Shown: one piece after another, positions 44,096 to 53,336 of the stretch
Numbering within the stretch: the stretch's first letter is position 1
Layout: every line of letters starts with the position of its first letter
Source: 39-52-133 sp036523795
Lineage (GTDB): Bacteria; Pseudomonadota; Gammaproteobacteria; Burkholderiales; Gallionellaceae
Reading direction: 5' to 3'
DNA length: 64,000 nucleotides
Assembly (NCBI GenBank): GCA_036523795.1
Contig: DATDDN010000010.1
Location: 17,943 to 81,942 of the forward strand
Position numbers and translations under genes: made by a program
Notes under the pieces: model-generated
The model's input: the letters and a program-made list of their open reading frames with translations, nothing else
Databases searched by the model: none
What the model was told of the DNA's origin: nothing

Positions 44096-45372
44096 AGCCG
44101 CCCATCCACTTGGTTAGCGCCAAACAGGTATTTCACGTCAAACAACACGCTCACCGGCTTGCCCAGCGCACGAATCCTGTCTATGCCCATTTCCATGAAC
44201 TGACGGTGTGCCACGGCCAGCACGATGGCATCGTACTGGCCTTCCTGCAACTGCGCGATCGGAGTCAATCCATATTCGTGCTGTGCCTCAGCCGCATTGA
44301 TCCAGGGGTCATATACATCCACGCGAGCGTTGAATGCCTGAAACTCCTTGATGATGTCGATCACCCGCGTGTTGCGCAGATCGGGGCAGTTCTCCTTGAA
44401 GGTGAGGCCCATCACCAGAATCCTGGCATCGACGACATGAATGCGTTTCTGCATCATCAGGCGCGCCACGCGCTCTGCAACGTAGTGTCCCATGCCGTCG
44501 TTGATGCGGCGGCCAGCCAGAATAACTTCCGGCTGGTAGCCTAGCTCCTGCGCCTTGTGCGTAAGGTAATACGGATCGACGCCAATGCAGTGCCCGCCAA
44601 CCAGACCGGGCCGGAACGGCAGAAAGTTCCACTTTGATCCCGCCGCCTGAAGCACGGCCTCGGTGTCTATGCTCATGCGATTGAAGATGAGCGAGAGTTC
44701 GTTGATCAGTGCAATGTTGACGTCGCGCTGGGTATTTTCTATGACCTTGGCCGCCTCGGCTACGCGGATGCTGGGGGCCTTGTGGGTACCTGCGGTCACT
44801 ACGCTGGCATACAACTCATCCACATATTCAGCCACCTCCGGCGTGGAGCCGGAGGTGACTTTCCTGATATTGGTGAAGCGATGTTCCTTGTCGCCGGGAT
44901 TGATGCGCTCCGGGCTGTAGCCGGCGAAGAAGTCCGTGTTGTATTTCAGGCCAGACAGGCGCTCGATGATCGGAATGCAGTCCTCTTCCGTTGCGCCCGG
45001 ATAGACGGTGGATTCGTAGATCACCACGTCGCCGCGCTTGATCACCTTACCCAAGGTTTCACTTGCCTTGAACAGTGGGGTCAGGTCAGGGCGATTGTGG
45101 CGATCAACCGGGGTGGGCACGGTCACGATATAGGTGTTGCAGGCTTTCAATTGCTCAGGATCAGCACTGTAACTCAAGTGGTGCGCACGCTTGAGCTCCT
45201 CAGCGCTCACCTCCAGCGTATGATCCGTACCGCCGCGCAACTCTTCGATGCGCTGCTCGTTGATGTCGAACCCCAGCGTGGGATAGCGGCACCCGAATTC
45301 CGCAGCCAGCGGAAGGCCAACATAGCCGAGGCCGATTACGCCCAGCCGTGTGTCTTTCAAAGTATGCAACAT
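44092..45372 (-). CDS. tviB: UDP-N-acetyl-D-hexosamine dehydrogenase (WbpO/TviB type)
   Basis: 426 residues, UDP-glucose/GDP-mannose dehydrogenase family. VIGLGYVGLPLAAEFG is the NAD loop, GGHCIGVDPYYL holds the catalytic cysteine (C262), and GLTFKENCPDLRNTRV is the C-terminal domain motif. It oxidises UDP-GalNAc to UDP-GalNAcA (WbpO/TviB) using four electrons to two NAD+. Fifteen bases separate it from fcl, and it overlaps wbpP. With wbpP and the AsnB-like gene it forms a GalNAcA-amide route. Confidence 0.94.
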   Translation of the reverse strand: MLHTLKDTRLGVIGLGYVGLPLAAEFGCRYPTLGFDINEQRIEELRGGTDHTLEVSAEELKRAHHLSYSADPEQLKACNTYIVTVPTPVDRHNRPDLTPLFKASETLGKVIKRGDVVIYESTVYPGATEEDCIPIIERLSGLKYNTDFFAGYSPERINPGDKEHRFTNIRKVTSGSTPEVAEYVDELYASVVTAGTHKAPSIRVAEAAKVIENTQRDVNIALINELSLIFNRMSIDTEAVLQAAGSKWNFLPFRPGLVGGHCIGVDPYYLTHKAQELGYQPEVILAGRRINDGMGHYVAERVARLMMQKRIHVVDARILVMGLTFKENCPDLRNTRVIDIIKEFQAFNARVDVYDPWINAAEAQHEYGLTPIAQLQEGQYDAIVLAVAHRQFMEMGIDRIRALGKPVSVLFDVKYLFGANQVDGRL

Positions 45373-45387
45373 GCGCCTTTCCTCAAT

Positions 45388-46368
45388 CTAGTGCGTTTGT
45401 ATGCTGCTCGTCGAGCGCTGCTTGAATTCTTCATATGCCATCTGGATGCCATCACGCAAACCCGTCTTCGCTTTCCACCCCAGCTGCGTCAGCTTGCTCA
45501 CATCCATCAATTTGCGCATGGTTCCATCTGGCTTGGAAGTGTCAAATGCCAAATTGCCGCCAAAGCCAACGATGTCCCTGACCAGCTCGGCCAGTTCACG
45601 AATTGAGAGATCAATCCCGACGCCAACGTTGAGCAGCGGCCAATTGTCGGCGGCCAGCCATGGTTTGATCTGCGCGTCCGTCATGTTCAACACATGCACG
45701 CATGCTTCAGCCATGTCATCGCTATACAGGAACTCGCGACGTGGCGTTCCTGTACCCCACACCACCACCTCCTTGTCACCGCGCAGCTCCGCTTCGTGCA
45801 TCTTGCGTATCAGTGCCGGCATGACATGCGAGTTGTGCAGGTCATAATTGTCGCCCGGGCCATAAAGATTGGTCGGCATGACGGCAACGTACTGCGTGCC
45901 ATATTGCCGGTTGTAGGCGTGGCACATCTCTACCCCGGCAATCTTGGCCAGCGCGTAGGGACGATTGGTCGGCTCCAGCGGCCCGGTCAGCAGGTATTCT
46001 TCCCGGATAGGCTGCGGGCAGTCGCGCGGATAGATGCACGATGAGCCCAGGAACAGCAGGCGCTGCACGTTGTTGCGCCAGGCTTCGTGGATCACATTGG
46101 TCTGAATAGCCAGGTTCTGCTGGATGAATTCCGCCGGGTAGGTATTGTTGGCAAGAATGCCGCCGACCTTGGCGGCCGCCAGCAGCACATAGTCGGGCTT
46201 CTCGCGTGCAAAAAAGTCGCGCACTGCGGCCTGGTCTGTCAGATCCAGCTCTGCGTGTGTGCGCAGCACGAGATTGTTATAGCCCTGCGCACGCAGCTGG
46301 CGCACCAGCGCCGACCCTACCAGGCCGCGATGGCCAGCCACATAGATCTTGCTGTCTGCTTGCATCAT
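45388..46368 (-). CDS. fcl: GDP-L-fucose synthase
   Basis: 326 residues. Epimerises and reduces GDP-4-keto-6-deoxymannose to GDP-L-fucose. YVAGHRGLVGSALVRQL is the NADPH site, SSCIYPRDCPQPIREE carries the catalytic Ser and Cys, and RPYALAKIAG the YxxxK pair. AAKVGGILAN is also diagnostic. Full family length. It follows gmd by three bases. The product would feed the GT10 and GT11 fucosyltransferase-like proteins at 24-25 and 21-22 kb. Confidence 0.96.
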   Translation of the reverse strand: MMQADSKIYVAGHRGLVGSALVRQLRAQGYNNLVLRTHAELDLTDQAAVRDFFAREKPDYVLLAAAKVGGILANNTYPAEFIQQNLAIQTNVIHEAWRNNVQRLLFLGSSCIYPRDCPQPIREEYLLTGPLEPTNRPYALAKIAGVEMCHAYNRQYGTQYVAVMPTNLYGPGDNYDLHNSHVMPALIRKMHEAELRGDKEVVVWGTGTPRREFLYSDDMAEACVHVLNMTDAQIKPWLAADNWPLLNVGVGIDLSIRELAELVRDIVGFGGNLAFDTSKPDGTMRKLMDVSKLTQLGWKAKTGLRDGIQMAYEEFKQRSTSSIQTH

Positions 46369-46371
46369 GGC

Positions 46372-47457
46372 TTATTCGTGACGGTTGAAGGCCTTGTAGC
46401 CATGCTTCTTCACCAGTTCGTCGCGCTCTGCGCTCTTCAGATCTTCGCGCACCATTTCGGCCACCAGCTCCTTGAAGGTGATTTTCGGAGTCCAGCCCAG
46501 CTTCTGCTTGGCCTTGCTCGGGTCGCCCAGCAGCGTTTCCACTTCGGTAGGACGGAAGTAGCGTGGATCCACGGCGACGATGCACTTGCCCGCCGCGTCA
46601 TAGCCTTTCTCTTCCACGCCCTTGCCTGCCCAGCGAATCTTCATGCCCAGCTCGTCGGCAGCGGCATTGACGAAATCGCGCACGCTGTACTGCACGCCGG
46701 TGGCGATGACGAAGTCTTCCGGCTTGTCCTGCTGCAGCATCAGCCACTGCATCTCGACATAATCGCGCGCATGACCCCAGTCGCGCTTGGCGTCCATGTT
46801 GCCCAGATACAGGCAGTCCTGCAGCCCAAGCTTGATGCGTGCCAGGGCGCGCGTGATCTTGCGGGTCACGAAGGTTTCGCCGCGGATCGGTGATTCGTGG
46901 TTGAACAGGATGCCGTTGCAGGCATAGATGCCATAGGCCTCGCGATAGTTCACGGTGATCCAGTAGGCGTATAGCTTGGCCACGGCGTACGGGCTGCGCG
47001 GGTAGAACGGGGTGGTTTCCTTTTGCGGAATCTCCTGCACCAGCCCATACAGCTCGGAAGTGGAGGCCTGGTAGAAGCGTGTCTTCTTTTCCAGGCCGAG
47101 GATGCGGATGGCTTCCAGCACACGCAGCGCACCCAGCGCATCGGAGTTGGCCGTGTATTCCGGCTCTTCGAACGACACAGCAACATGGCTCTGCGCCGCC
47201 AGGTTGTAAATTTCATCCGGCTGCACCTGCTGGATGATGCGCACCAGACTACTGGAGTCGGTCATGTCGCCGTAGTGGAGGATGAAGTTGCGATTATCGA
47301 CGTGCGGATCCTGATACAGGTGGTCGATGCGATCCGTATTGAACAGGGACGCACGCCGCTTGATGCCGTGTACCTCATAGCCCTTTTTCAACAGAAATTC
47401 TGCCAGATACGCACCATCCTGCCCGGTTATGCCGGTAATCAATGCAACTTTCTTCAT
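46372..47457 (-). CDS. gmd: GDP-mannose 4,6-dehydratase
   Basis: 361 residues. Converts GDP-mannose to GDP-4-keto-6-deoxymannose. ITGITGQDGAYLAEFLL is the NADP loop with the Gmd-specific GQDG, followed by GIKRRASLFNTDRIDHLY; ASTSELYG and SPYAVAK give the Thr/Glu and YxxxK residues, and ESPIRGETFVTRKI the oligomer/NADP region. It is the first gene of the 25-kb minus-strand unit, divergent from manC, which supplies GDP-mannose. AGGATC lies ten bases upstream as a ribosome site. Confidence 0.97.
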   Translation of the reverse strand: MKKVALITGITGQDGAYLAEFLLKKGYEVHGIKRRASLFNTDRIDHLYQDPHVDNRNFILHYGDMTDSSSLVRIIQQVQPDEIYNLAAQSHVAVSFEEPEYTANSDALGALRVLEAIRILGLEKKTRFYQASTSELYGLVQEIPQKETTPFYPRSPYAVAKLYAYWITVNYREAYGIYACNGILFNHESPIRGETFVTRKITRALARIKLGLQDCLYLGNMDAKRDWGHARDYVEMQWLMLQQDKPEDFVIATGVQYSVRDFVNAAADELGMKIRWAGKGVEEKGYDAAGKCIVAVDPRYFRPTEVETLLGDPSKAKQKLGWTPKITFKELVAEMVREDLKSAERDELVKKHGYKAFNRHE

Positions 47458-47530
47458 GTTTGATCCTGGATAAAGTTTGATTTTGCCGCCGGCATGTGCG
47501 GCAAATGCCCATGCTTGCGGGATTGGGCAT

Positions 47531-47536
47531 TATAAT
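47531..47536 (+). promoter_or_regulatory. Candidate -10 element upstream of manC
   Basis: A perfect TATAAT 52 bases before the manC start, in the divergent gap with gmd. No good -35 hexamer lies at 16-18 bases spacing, so activation or a weak promoter is implied. Assigned from the hexamer alone. Confidence 0.35.
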
Positions 47537-47588
47537 TTAAAGACTAAGTTCCCTGACATCTTTGTCACACCCGTTACAGAAAGGCGCC

Positions 47589-49004
47589 ATGCTCTATCCC
47601 GTCATCCTCTCCGGTGGTTCCGGCACCCGTTTGTGGCCTCTGTCGCGCGCCGCGCTGCCCAAGCAGTTTCTGCCGCTGGTCACGGAGCGCACCATGCTGC
47701 AGGAAACGCTGCTGCGCCTGCATGGCCTGCCCGGCATGGCCAACCCGCTGCTGGTCTGCAACAATGAGCACCGGTTCCTCGCCGCCGAGCAGATGCGCGA
47801 GATCGGCGTGTCACCCCACTCGATTTTGCTGGAACCGCAAGGCCGCAACACCGCCCCGGCCGTGGCCATCGCCGCCTTTGCCGTGCATGCCAGCGATGCG
47901 CAGGCCACCCTGCTGGTATTGCCGGCCGACCACCTGATTCAGGATACGCATGGCTTTCATTCTGCAATACAGACCGCGGTCGACCTCGCGCAACAGGGCA
48001 GGCTGGTCACCTTTGGCATCACCCCGGATGCACCGGCCACCGGTTTCGGTTACATCGAACGCGGCAGCGCACTCAACGCCACCGCACACAGCTACGCAGT
48101 TGCGCGCTTTGTGGAAAAGCCCGACCTGAAAACAGCCAGACAATTTCTGGAGTCGGGCAATTTCTTCTGGAACAGTGGCATGTTCGTATTCAAGGCGTCC
48201 GCTTACCTGCAGGAGCTGCAGCGCTTCCGCCCTGACATCTACGCCGCGGCGCAACAGGCCTGGCAACGCAGCAGCAGAGACATGGATTTCTGCCGGCTGG
48301 ATGAAACCGCCTTCGCGGCCTGCCCGTCCGACTCCATCGACTATGCCGTGATGGAACGCACCCAGCTGGCTGCGATGGTCACCGTGGACATCGGCTGGAG
48401 CGACATCGGCTCGTGGTCATCGCTGGCCGAAGTATGCCAGCAGGATGCTCGCGGCAATGCGCTGCGCGGCGACGTGTTTGCCGCCGAAACCAGCAGTTCC
48501 TATGTGCGCGCGGACAGCCGCATGGTCGCGGCCATTGGCGTGAAAGACCTGGTGATCGTAGAGACCGCGGACGCGGTGCTGGTGATGCACAAGGATTTCG
48601 CCCAGGACGTGAAGCAGGCAGTAGAATACCTGAAACAGGCCGAGCGCACCGAACACCTGATCCATCGCCGCGTCTACCGCCCTTGGGGCTACTACGAGGG
48701 CATCGACGTGGGCGAGCATTTCCAGGCGAAGCGCATCATGGTCAAGCCCGGCGCAAAGCTGTCCCTGCAGATGCACCACCGCCGCGCCGAGCACTGGGTG
48801 GTGGTGTCCGGCAAGGCGCGCGTCACCCGCGGTGAGGACTTGCTGGTGCTGTATCCCAACCAGTCCACCTATATTCCGCTTGGCGTGAAACACCGCCTGG
48901 AGAATATTGGCGAGGACCCGCTTTACCTGATCGAAGTGCAGTCCGGCGATTACCTGGGCGAAGACGACATCGTGCGCTTTGATGACGACTACAAGCGCAG
49001 CTGA
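47589..49004 (+). CDS. manC: Mannose-1-phosphate guanylyltransferase / mannose-6-phosphate isomerase
   Basis: 471 residues, bifunctional type II. The N-terminal nucleotidyltransferase has LSGGSGTRLWPLSR and FVEKPD; the C-terminal cupin has QMHHRRAEHWVVVSGKARVT and LGVKHRLEN, the isomerase metal site. It makes GDP-mannose, the substrate of Gmd encoded divergently. ATG 47589 follows GAAAGG with good spacing; a TTG at 47562 is in frame but unlikely. No phosphomannomutase gene is in the window. Confidence 0.96.
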   Translation: MLYPVILSGGSGTRLWPLSRAALPKQFLPLVTERTMLQETLLRLHGLPGMANPLLVCNNEHRFLAAEQMREIGVSPHSILLEPQGRNTAPAVAIAAFAVHASDAQATLLVLPADHLIQDTHGFHSAIQTAVDLAQQGRLVTFGITPDAPATGFGYIERGSALNATAHSYAVARFVEKPDLKTARQFLESGNFFWNSGMFVFKASAYLQELQRFRPDIYAAAQQAWQRSSRDMDFCRLDETAFAACPSDSIDYAVMERTQLAAMVTVDIGWSDIGSWSSLAEVCQQDARGNALRGDVFAAETSSSYVRADSRMVAAIGVKDLVIVETADAVLVMHKDFAQDVKQAVEYLKQAERTEHLIHRRVYRPWGYYEGIDVGEHFQAKRIMVKPGAKLSLQMHHRRAEHWVVVSGKARVTRGEDLLVLYPNQSTYIPLGVKHRLENIGEDPLYLIEVQSGDYLGEDDIVRFDDDYKRS

Positions 49005-49020
49005 TCGAAGCCTACACCCC

Positions 49021-50070
49021 ATGAGCCAAATCTCCACAGGCCTGAACATTGCCGTCGTGCGCTTTTCCGCACTGGGCGATGTCGCCATGATGGTGCCCGC
49101 CGTGCGTCACCTGCAACGCAGTCTTCCCGGTGCCACCATCACCTGGATCACCAGTCCGTTGTGCTATGCGCTGCTGCACGGGCTGGAGGGCGTGCAGTTC
49201 GTGGTGTGCGACAAGCCGCACTCGCTGGCCGATTATCGCGCGTTCTATCGCCTGTTCCGCCAGCGCCGGTTTGATGTGGTGCTGGCCATGCAGGCAAATC
49301 TGCGCGTCAACCTGCTGTACCCCGCGCTGCGCGCCACCCGCAAGATCGGCTTCGACCGTACGCGTGCGCGCGAAGGACAGTGGCTGTTCTGCAACCAGCA
49401 CATCCCGTTTGAGGACAATCATCTGGTCGACAGCTTCATGTCCTTTGCCACCGCGCTCGGTGCGCCGCGCGGCGAGCCGGATTGCAGTCTGCCCATTTCC
49501 AGCGCCGAGCGCACACGTGCCCGCCAGCAACTGACTGCGCTGCCGCGCCCGCTGATCGCAATGCATCCCTTTGCCAGCAAGGCCGAACGCAACTGGCCGC
49601 TCGCCCGTCTTGCCGAGGTGATGCGCCAGGCCGGCGAACGCTGGAACGCCGGTTTCATGCTGACCGGCGGCAACAGCGCAGCCGAACGCGAGGGCTGTGC
49701 AGAGCTTGCAGACATCATGCCTCAGCGCACCCTCAACCTGTGTGGCCAGACCGAGCCCAAGCAATTGGCCGCCCTGCTCGGCGAAGCCGATGTGCTGATC
49801 GCCCCCGACACCGGACCCGTGCATCTGGCACGAGCCATGAATACCCCGGTGATCGGCCTGTATGCCGTCGCCTCGCCCAGGCTGTGCGGCCCTTATGGCG
49901 AGCAGCAACATGTCATCGACCGCTACCCGCAGGCGGTGCGCCAGTTCCTGCACAAGGACCCTGCGCGCCTGCCGTGGAACACCCGCGTGCATCACCCCGA
50001 TGCGATGTCGCTGATCCAGGTGGATGACGTCATGGCCCAACTTTCACGCGTGCTCGAACCTCATGCTTAA
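49021..50070 (+). CDS. Glycosyltransferase family 9 (heptosyltransferase-like)
   Basis: 349 residues. NIAVVRFSALGDVAMMVPAVRHL is the GT9 N-terminus with the catalytic Asp in GDVAM. HPFASKAERNWPLARLAEVM and APDTGPVHLARAM supply the C-terminal donor motifs (the DTGPxH segment is diagnostic). Members add ADP-heptose to the LPS core, and it overlaps waaA by eight bases, which supports a core role. ATG 49021 is used; an upstream in-frame ATG lies inside manC. Whether it is WaaC, WaaF or WaaQ-like cannot be decided. Confidence 0.9.
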   Translation: MSQISTGLNIAVVRFSALGDVAMMVPAVRHLQRSLPGATITWITSPLCYALLHGLEGVQFVVCDKPHSLADYRAFYRLFRQRRFDVVLAMQANLRVNLLYPALRATRKIGFDRTRAREGQWLFCNQHIPFEDNHLVDSFMSFATALGAPRGEPDCSLPISSAERTRARQQLTALPRPLIAMHPFASKAERNWPLARLAEVMRQAGERWNAGFMLTGGNSAAEREGCAELADIMPQRTLNLCGQTEPKQLAALLGEADVLIAPDTGPVHLARAMNTPVIGLYAVASPRLCGPYGEQQHVIDRYPQAVRQFLHKDPARLPWNTRVHHPDAMSLIQVDDVMAQLSRVLEPHA

Positions 50071-51331
50071 CGTACGCCATCTTTACTCCCTGCTACTGTG
50101 GCTGGCGCTGCCCTACGCGCTGTTTCATCTGCTCTGGCGTGCGCGCAAACAGCCCGAGTACCTGCAGCATATCGGCGAACGTTTCGGGTTCTATGCCCGG
50201 CACGGCGACAAACCGGTCATCTGGCTGCACACGGTATCGGTGGGCGAGACACGCGCCGCAGCCAAGCTGGTGCAGCGTCTGCTCGACCTGCATCCCGAGC
50301 ACCAGATCCTGCTCACCCACACCACACCCACCGGACGCGCCGCCAGCGAACAGCTATATGGCGACCGGGTGCAGCGCGTGTACCTTCCCTACGACTACTC
50401 CTTTGCCGTGAAACGCTTCCTGCGCCATTTCAGGCCACAAGTTGGCGTGCTGCTGGAGACGGAAATCTGGTTCAACCTCATCCACCACTGCCACAGCGCC
50501 CGCGTACCGCTGTTGTTGCTCAACGCGCGGCTGTCGGAAAAATCGGCCGCGCGCTACGCCGGCTATCCGCGTCTGACGCGGCCTGCCCTGCGGGATCTGG
50601 CCGGTATCGCCGCACAGACCCAAGCCGACGCCGACCGCTTGACGGCACTCGGCGCACCGCAGGTTTCGGTGATGGGCAATCTCAAGTACGACATCGAGGC
50701 GCCGGGAGACATGCTCGAACGCGGACTGACGATGCGCTGCAACATGGGCATCAACCGCCCGGTGTTCCTGGCCGCCAGCACCCGTGAAGGCGAGGAGGAT
50801 CTGCTGCTGAGCGCCCTGCAGTCGCTGAACATTCCGCACCTGCTGATCGTGCTGGTGCCGCGCCACCCGCAGCGTTTTGATGAGGTCGCCGCGCTATGCG
50901 CCCGCCATCAACTCACCCTGCAACGCCGCAGCGACGAGCAGCCGGTGGCGCCGGAAACACAGGTGTGGCTGGGCGACAGCATGGGCGAGATGTTTGCCTA
51001 TTACATGGCCTGCGATATTGCCTTCATCGGCGGCAGCCTGTTGCCCTTCGGCGGTCAGAACCTGATCGAGGCCTGCTCCATGGGCAAGCCGGTGCTGATC
51101 GGGCCGCACACCTACAACTTTGCCGAAGCAAGCCGCATGGCCGTGGAAACCGGTGCTGCGCTACGCATCGAGTCCGCGACCGAACTCGGCGACAAGTTGC
51201 AGGAGCTGTTCCGACAGCCCGGGCGCATGACGCGCATGGGGCGCGCCGGCATGGAATTTGTACGGGCCAATCGCGGCGCCACGGAAACAGCCGTCACTCT
51301 GATCGGCAATTATCAAGCGTCTTTTCCCTGA
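50063..51331 (+). CDS. waaA: 3-deoxy-D-manno-octulosonic acid (Kdo) transferase
   Basis: 422 residues. Adds Kdo from CMP-Kdo to lipid IVA at the inner membrane. One N-terminal membrane helix (LYSLLLWLALPYALFHLLW) anchors it. The family sequence follows: WLHTVSVGETRAAAKL, LLTHTTPTGRAA, LLETEIWFNLIH with the catalytic Glu region, and GGSLLPFGGQNLIEACSMGKPVLIGPHTYNF near the C-terminus. ATG 50063 overlaps the GT9 stop. An essential gene, set between manC/GT9 and rml genes. Confidence 0.95.
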   Translation: MLNVRHLYSLLLWLALPYALFHLLWRARKQPEYLQHIGERFGFYARHGDKPVIWLHTVSVGETRAAAKLVQRLLDLHPEHQILLTHTTPTGRAASEQLYGDRVQRVYLPYDYSFAVKRFLRHFRPQVGVLLETEIWFNLIHHCHSARVPLLLLNARLSEKSAARYAGYPRLTRPALRDLAGIAAQTQADADRLTALGAPQVSVMGNLKYDIEAPGDMLERGLTMRCNMGINRPVFLAASTREGEEDLLLSALQSLNIPHLLIVLVPRHPQRFDEVAALCARHQLTLQRRSDEQPVAPETQVWLGDSMGEMFAYYMACDIAFIGGSLLPFGGQNLIEACSMGKPVLIGPHTYNFAEASRMAVETGAALRIESATELGDKLQELFRQPGRMTRMGRAGMEFVRANRGATETAVTLIGNYQASFP

Positions 51332-51391
51332 ATTAAGCTGGCATTTTTCCGATAGAATTGTGCCCTTAGCCAAGCAACAGGCATATTCAAA

Positions 51392-52465
51392 TTGACCATA
51401 CGTAAAATCCTGATTACCGGCGGAGCCGGCTTTATCGGCTCTGCCGTGGTGCGCCAGTTCATCCATGAGACGGACGCCACCGTTATTAATGTCGACAAGC
51501 TCACTTACGCGGGCAATCTGCAATCCCTGAGTTCGGTTGCGAGCAACCCGCGCTATCTTTTCGAGCACGTTGACATATGTAATGCTGTAGAGGTTGCCCG
51601 CCTGTTCCGCGAACATCAGCCGGATGCCGTCATGCACCTTGCCGCCGAATCTCATGTAGACCGTTCGATCACCGGGCCGGCCACCTTCATCCAGACCAAT
51701 ATCGTCGGCACCTATACCCTGCTGGAAGCAGCGCGCAATTATTGGTCTGCGCTGGATCTTTCGCGCAAACAGGCATTCCGATTTCACCATATTTCCACCG
51801 ACGAGGTCTACGGCAGCCTGGGCGAAACGGGATTCTTTACTGAAGACACTGCCTACCAGCCAAATTCGCCCTACTCGGCCAGCAAGGCCTCTTCCGATCA
51901 CCTGGTGCGCGCCTGGCATCACACGTATGGCCTGCCGGTCGTCACGACCAACTGCTCAAACAATTACGGCCCGTATCACTTCCCGGAAAAACTGATTCCG
52001 CTGATGATTCTGAATGCCGTTGACGGCAAGGCACTGCCAATCTACGGCAAAGGCGACAACATTCGCGACTGGCTATACGTGGATGACCATGCGCGAGCCC
52101 TGCGCCTTGTGCTGGCCCGGGGAAAAGTTGGAGAGGTGTACAACATCGGCGGCTGGAACGAGAAGACCAATCTTGAGGTCGTGCACGCGATCTGCACCAT
52201 TCTTGATGAACTGCATCCACAGGGAGCGCCTCACGCCAGGCTGATCACTTACGTGCAGGACCGCCCCGGCCATGATCACCGTTACGCTATCGATGCCAGC
52301 AAGATTGCACGCGAGCTGGGCTGGAAGCCGATGGAGACCTTTGAAAGCGGCCTGCGCAAGACAGTGGAATGGTATTTGAATAGCCCGGACTGGGTCGACA
52401 ACGTAACATCCGGCGAATACCAGCACTGGCTCGAGAGAAATTACGACAACAGGGGTTCAGCATGA
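51392..52465 (+). CDS. rfbB: dTDP-glucose 4,6-dehydratase
   Basis: 357 residues, RmlB. KILITGGAGFIGSAVVRQFI is the NAD loop, HISTDEVYGSLG contains the catalytic Thr-Asp-Glu, and SPYSASKASSDHLVRAWHHTYGLP the YxxxK motif. The start is TTG 51392, giving MTIRKIL, since no ATG precedes the Rossmann strand. Makes dTDP-4-keto-6-deoxyglucose, which feeds both rhamnose (rfbC, rfbD) and, by inference, the wecE branch at 13.7 kb. Sixty bases separate it from waaA; it overlaps rfbA as ATGA. Confidence 0.96.
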   Translation: MTIRKILITGGAGFIGSAVVRQFIHETDATVINVDKLTYAGNLQSLSSVASNPRYLFEHVDICNAVEVARLFREHQPDAVMHLAAESHVDRSITGPATFIQTNIVGTYTLLEAARNYWSALDLSRKQAFRFHHISTDEVYGSLGETGFFTEDTAYQPNSPYSASKASSDHLVRAWHHTYGLPVVTTNCSNNYGPYHFPEKLIPLMILNAVDGKALPIYGKGDNIRDWLYVDDHARALRLVLARGKVGEVYNIGGWNEKTNLEVVHAICTILDELHPQGAPHARLITYVQDRPGHDHRYAIDASKIARELGWKPMETFESGLRKTVEWYLNSPDWVDNVTSGEYQHWLERNYDNRGSA

Positions 52466-53328
52466 AAGGCATCATCCTCGCCGGCGGTTCCGGCACGCGT
52501 TTATATCCAGTTACCCAGGCCATTTCCAAGCAACTTCTACCCGTGTATGACAAACCGATGGTCTACCACCCCCTGACCACCCTGATGCTTGCTGGCATTC
52601 GTGATGTCCTGATTATTACCACCCCGCATGATTCGCCGTTGTTTCGCCAGCTTCTGGGAGATGGTGGCCAGTGGGGCATGAATTTTTCCTACGCAGTTCA
52701 GCCTTCACCAGATGGGTTGGCGCAAGCATTTACTATCGGAGAGAAATTCATCGGCAACAATTCCTGTTCGCTAGTGCTGGGCGACAACATTTTTTACGGC
52801 CATGGCTTCGAACGCATGCTAGTTTCCGCAACAGAGAAAAAGCAGGGTGGCACCGTATTTGCCTATCACGTGCAAGATCCGCAACGCTATGGCGTGGTCG
52901 AGTTCGACGGCAGCGGCCATGCGTTGAGCATCGAAGAAAAGCCATTGCATCCAAAATCCAATTTTGCAGTCACCGGCCTTTATTTCTACGATAACGACGT
53001 CATCGAAATTGCCAAGAGCATCAAACCCTCCGCACGCGGTGAACTAGAGATAACCGATGTCAACCGCACTTATCTGGAGCGCGGCCTGTTAGATGTGCAG
53101 ATCATGTATCGCGGTTATGCATGGCTGGATACCGGTACGCATGAATCCCTGCTGGAGGCCGGCGCCTTTGTGCAGACCCTGGAAAAGCGCCAGGGCCTGA
53201 AAATCGCCTGCCCCGAAGAAATTGCCTACCGCAAAGGCTATATCACCGCTGCTCAGCTGCAAGAATTGGCCCAGCCACTCGCCAAGAATGGCTATGGCCA
53301 GTACCTGCTCAACCTGCTGACCGAATAG
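52462..53328 (+). CDS. rfbA: Glucose-1-phosphate thymidylyltransferase
   Basis: 288 residues, RmlA. KGIILAGGSGTRLYPVTQAISKQLLPVYDKPM is the nucleotide-binding start (the GGSGTRLYP signature), with LGDNIFYGHGFE and the sugar-site IEEKP. Forms dTDP-glucose from dTTP and glucose-1-phosphate; normally feedback-inhibited by dTDP-rhamnose. Gene order here is rmlB-A-C-D. It overlaps rfbB by four bases. Confidence 0.97.
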   Translation: MKGIILAGGSGTRLYPVTQAISKQLLPVYDKPMVYHPLTTLMLAGIRDVLIITTPHDSPLFRQLLGDGGQWGMNFSYAVQPSPDGLAQAFTIGEKFIGNNSCSLVLGDNIFYGHGFERMLVSATEKKQGGTVFAYHVQDPQRYGVVEFDGSGHALSIEEKPLHPKSNFAVTGLYFYDNDVIEIAKSIKPSARGELEITDVNRTYLERGLLDVQIMYRGYAWLDTGTHESLLEAGAFVQTLEKRQGLKIACPEEIAYRKGYITAAQLQELAQPLAKNGYGQYLLNLLTE

Positions 53329-53336
53329 GCTGATCC

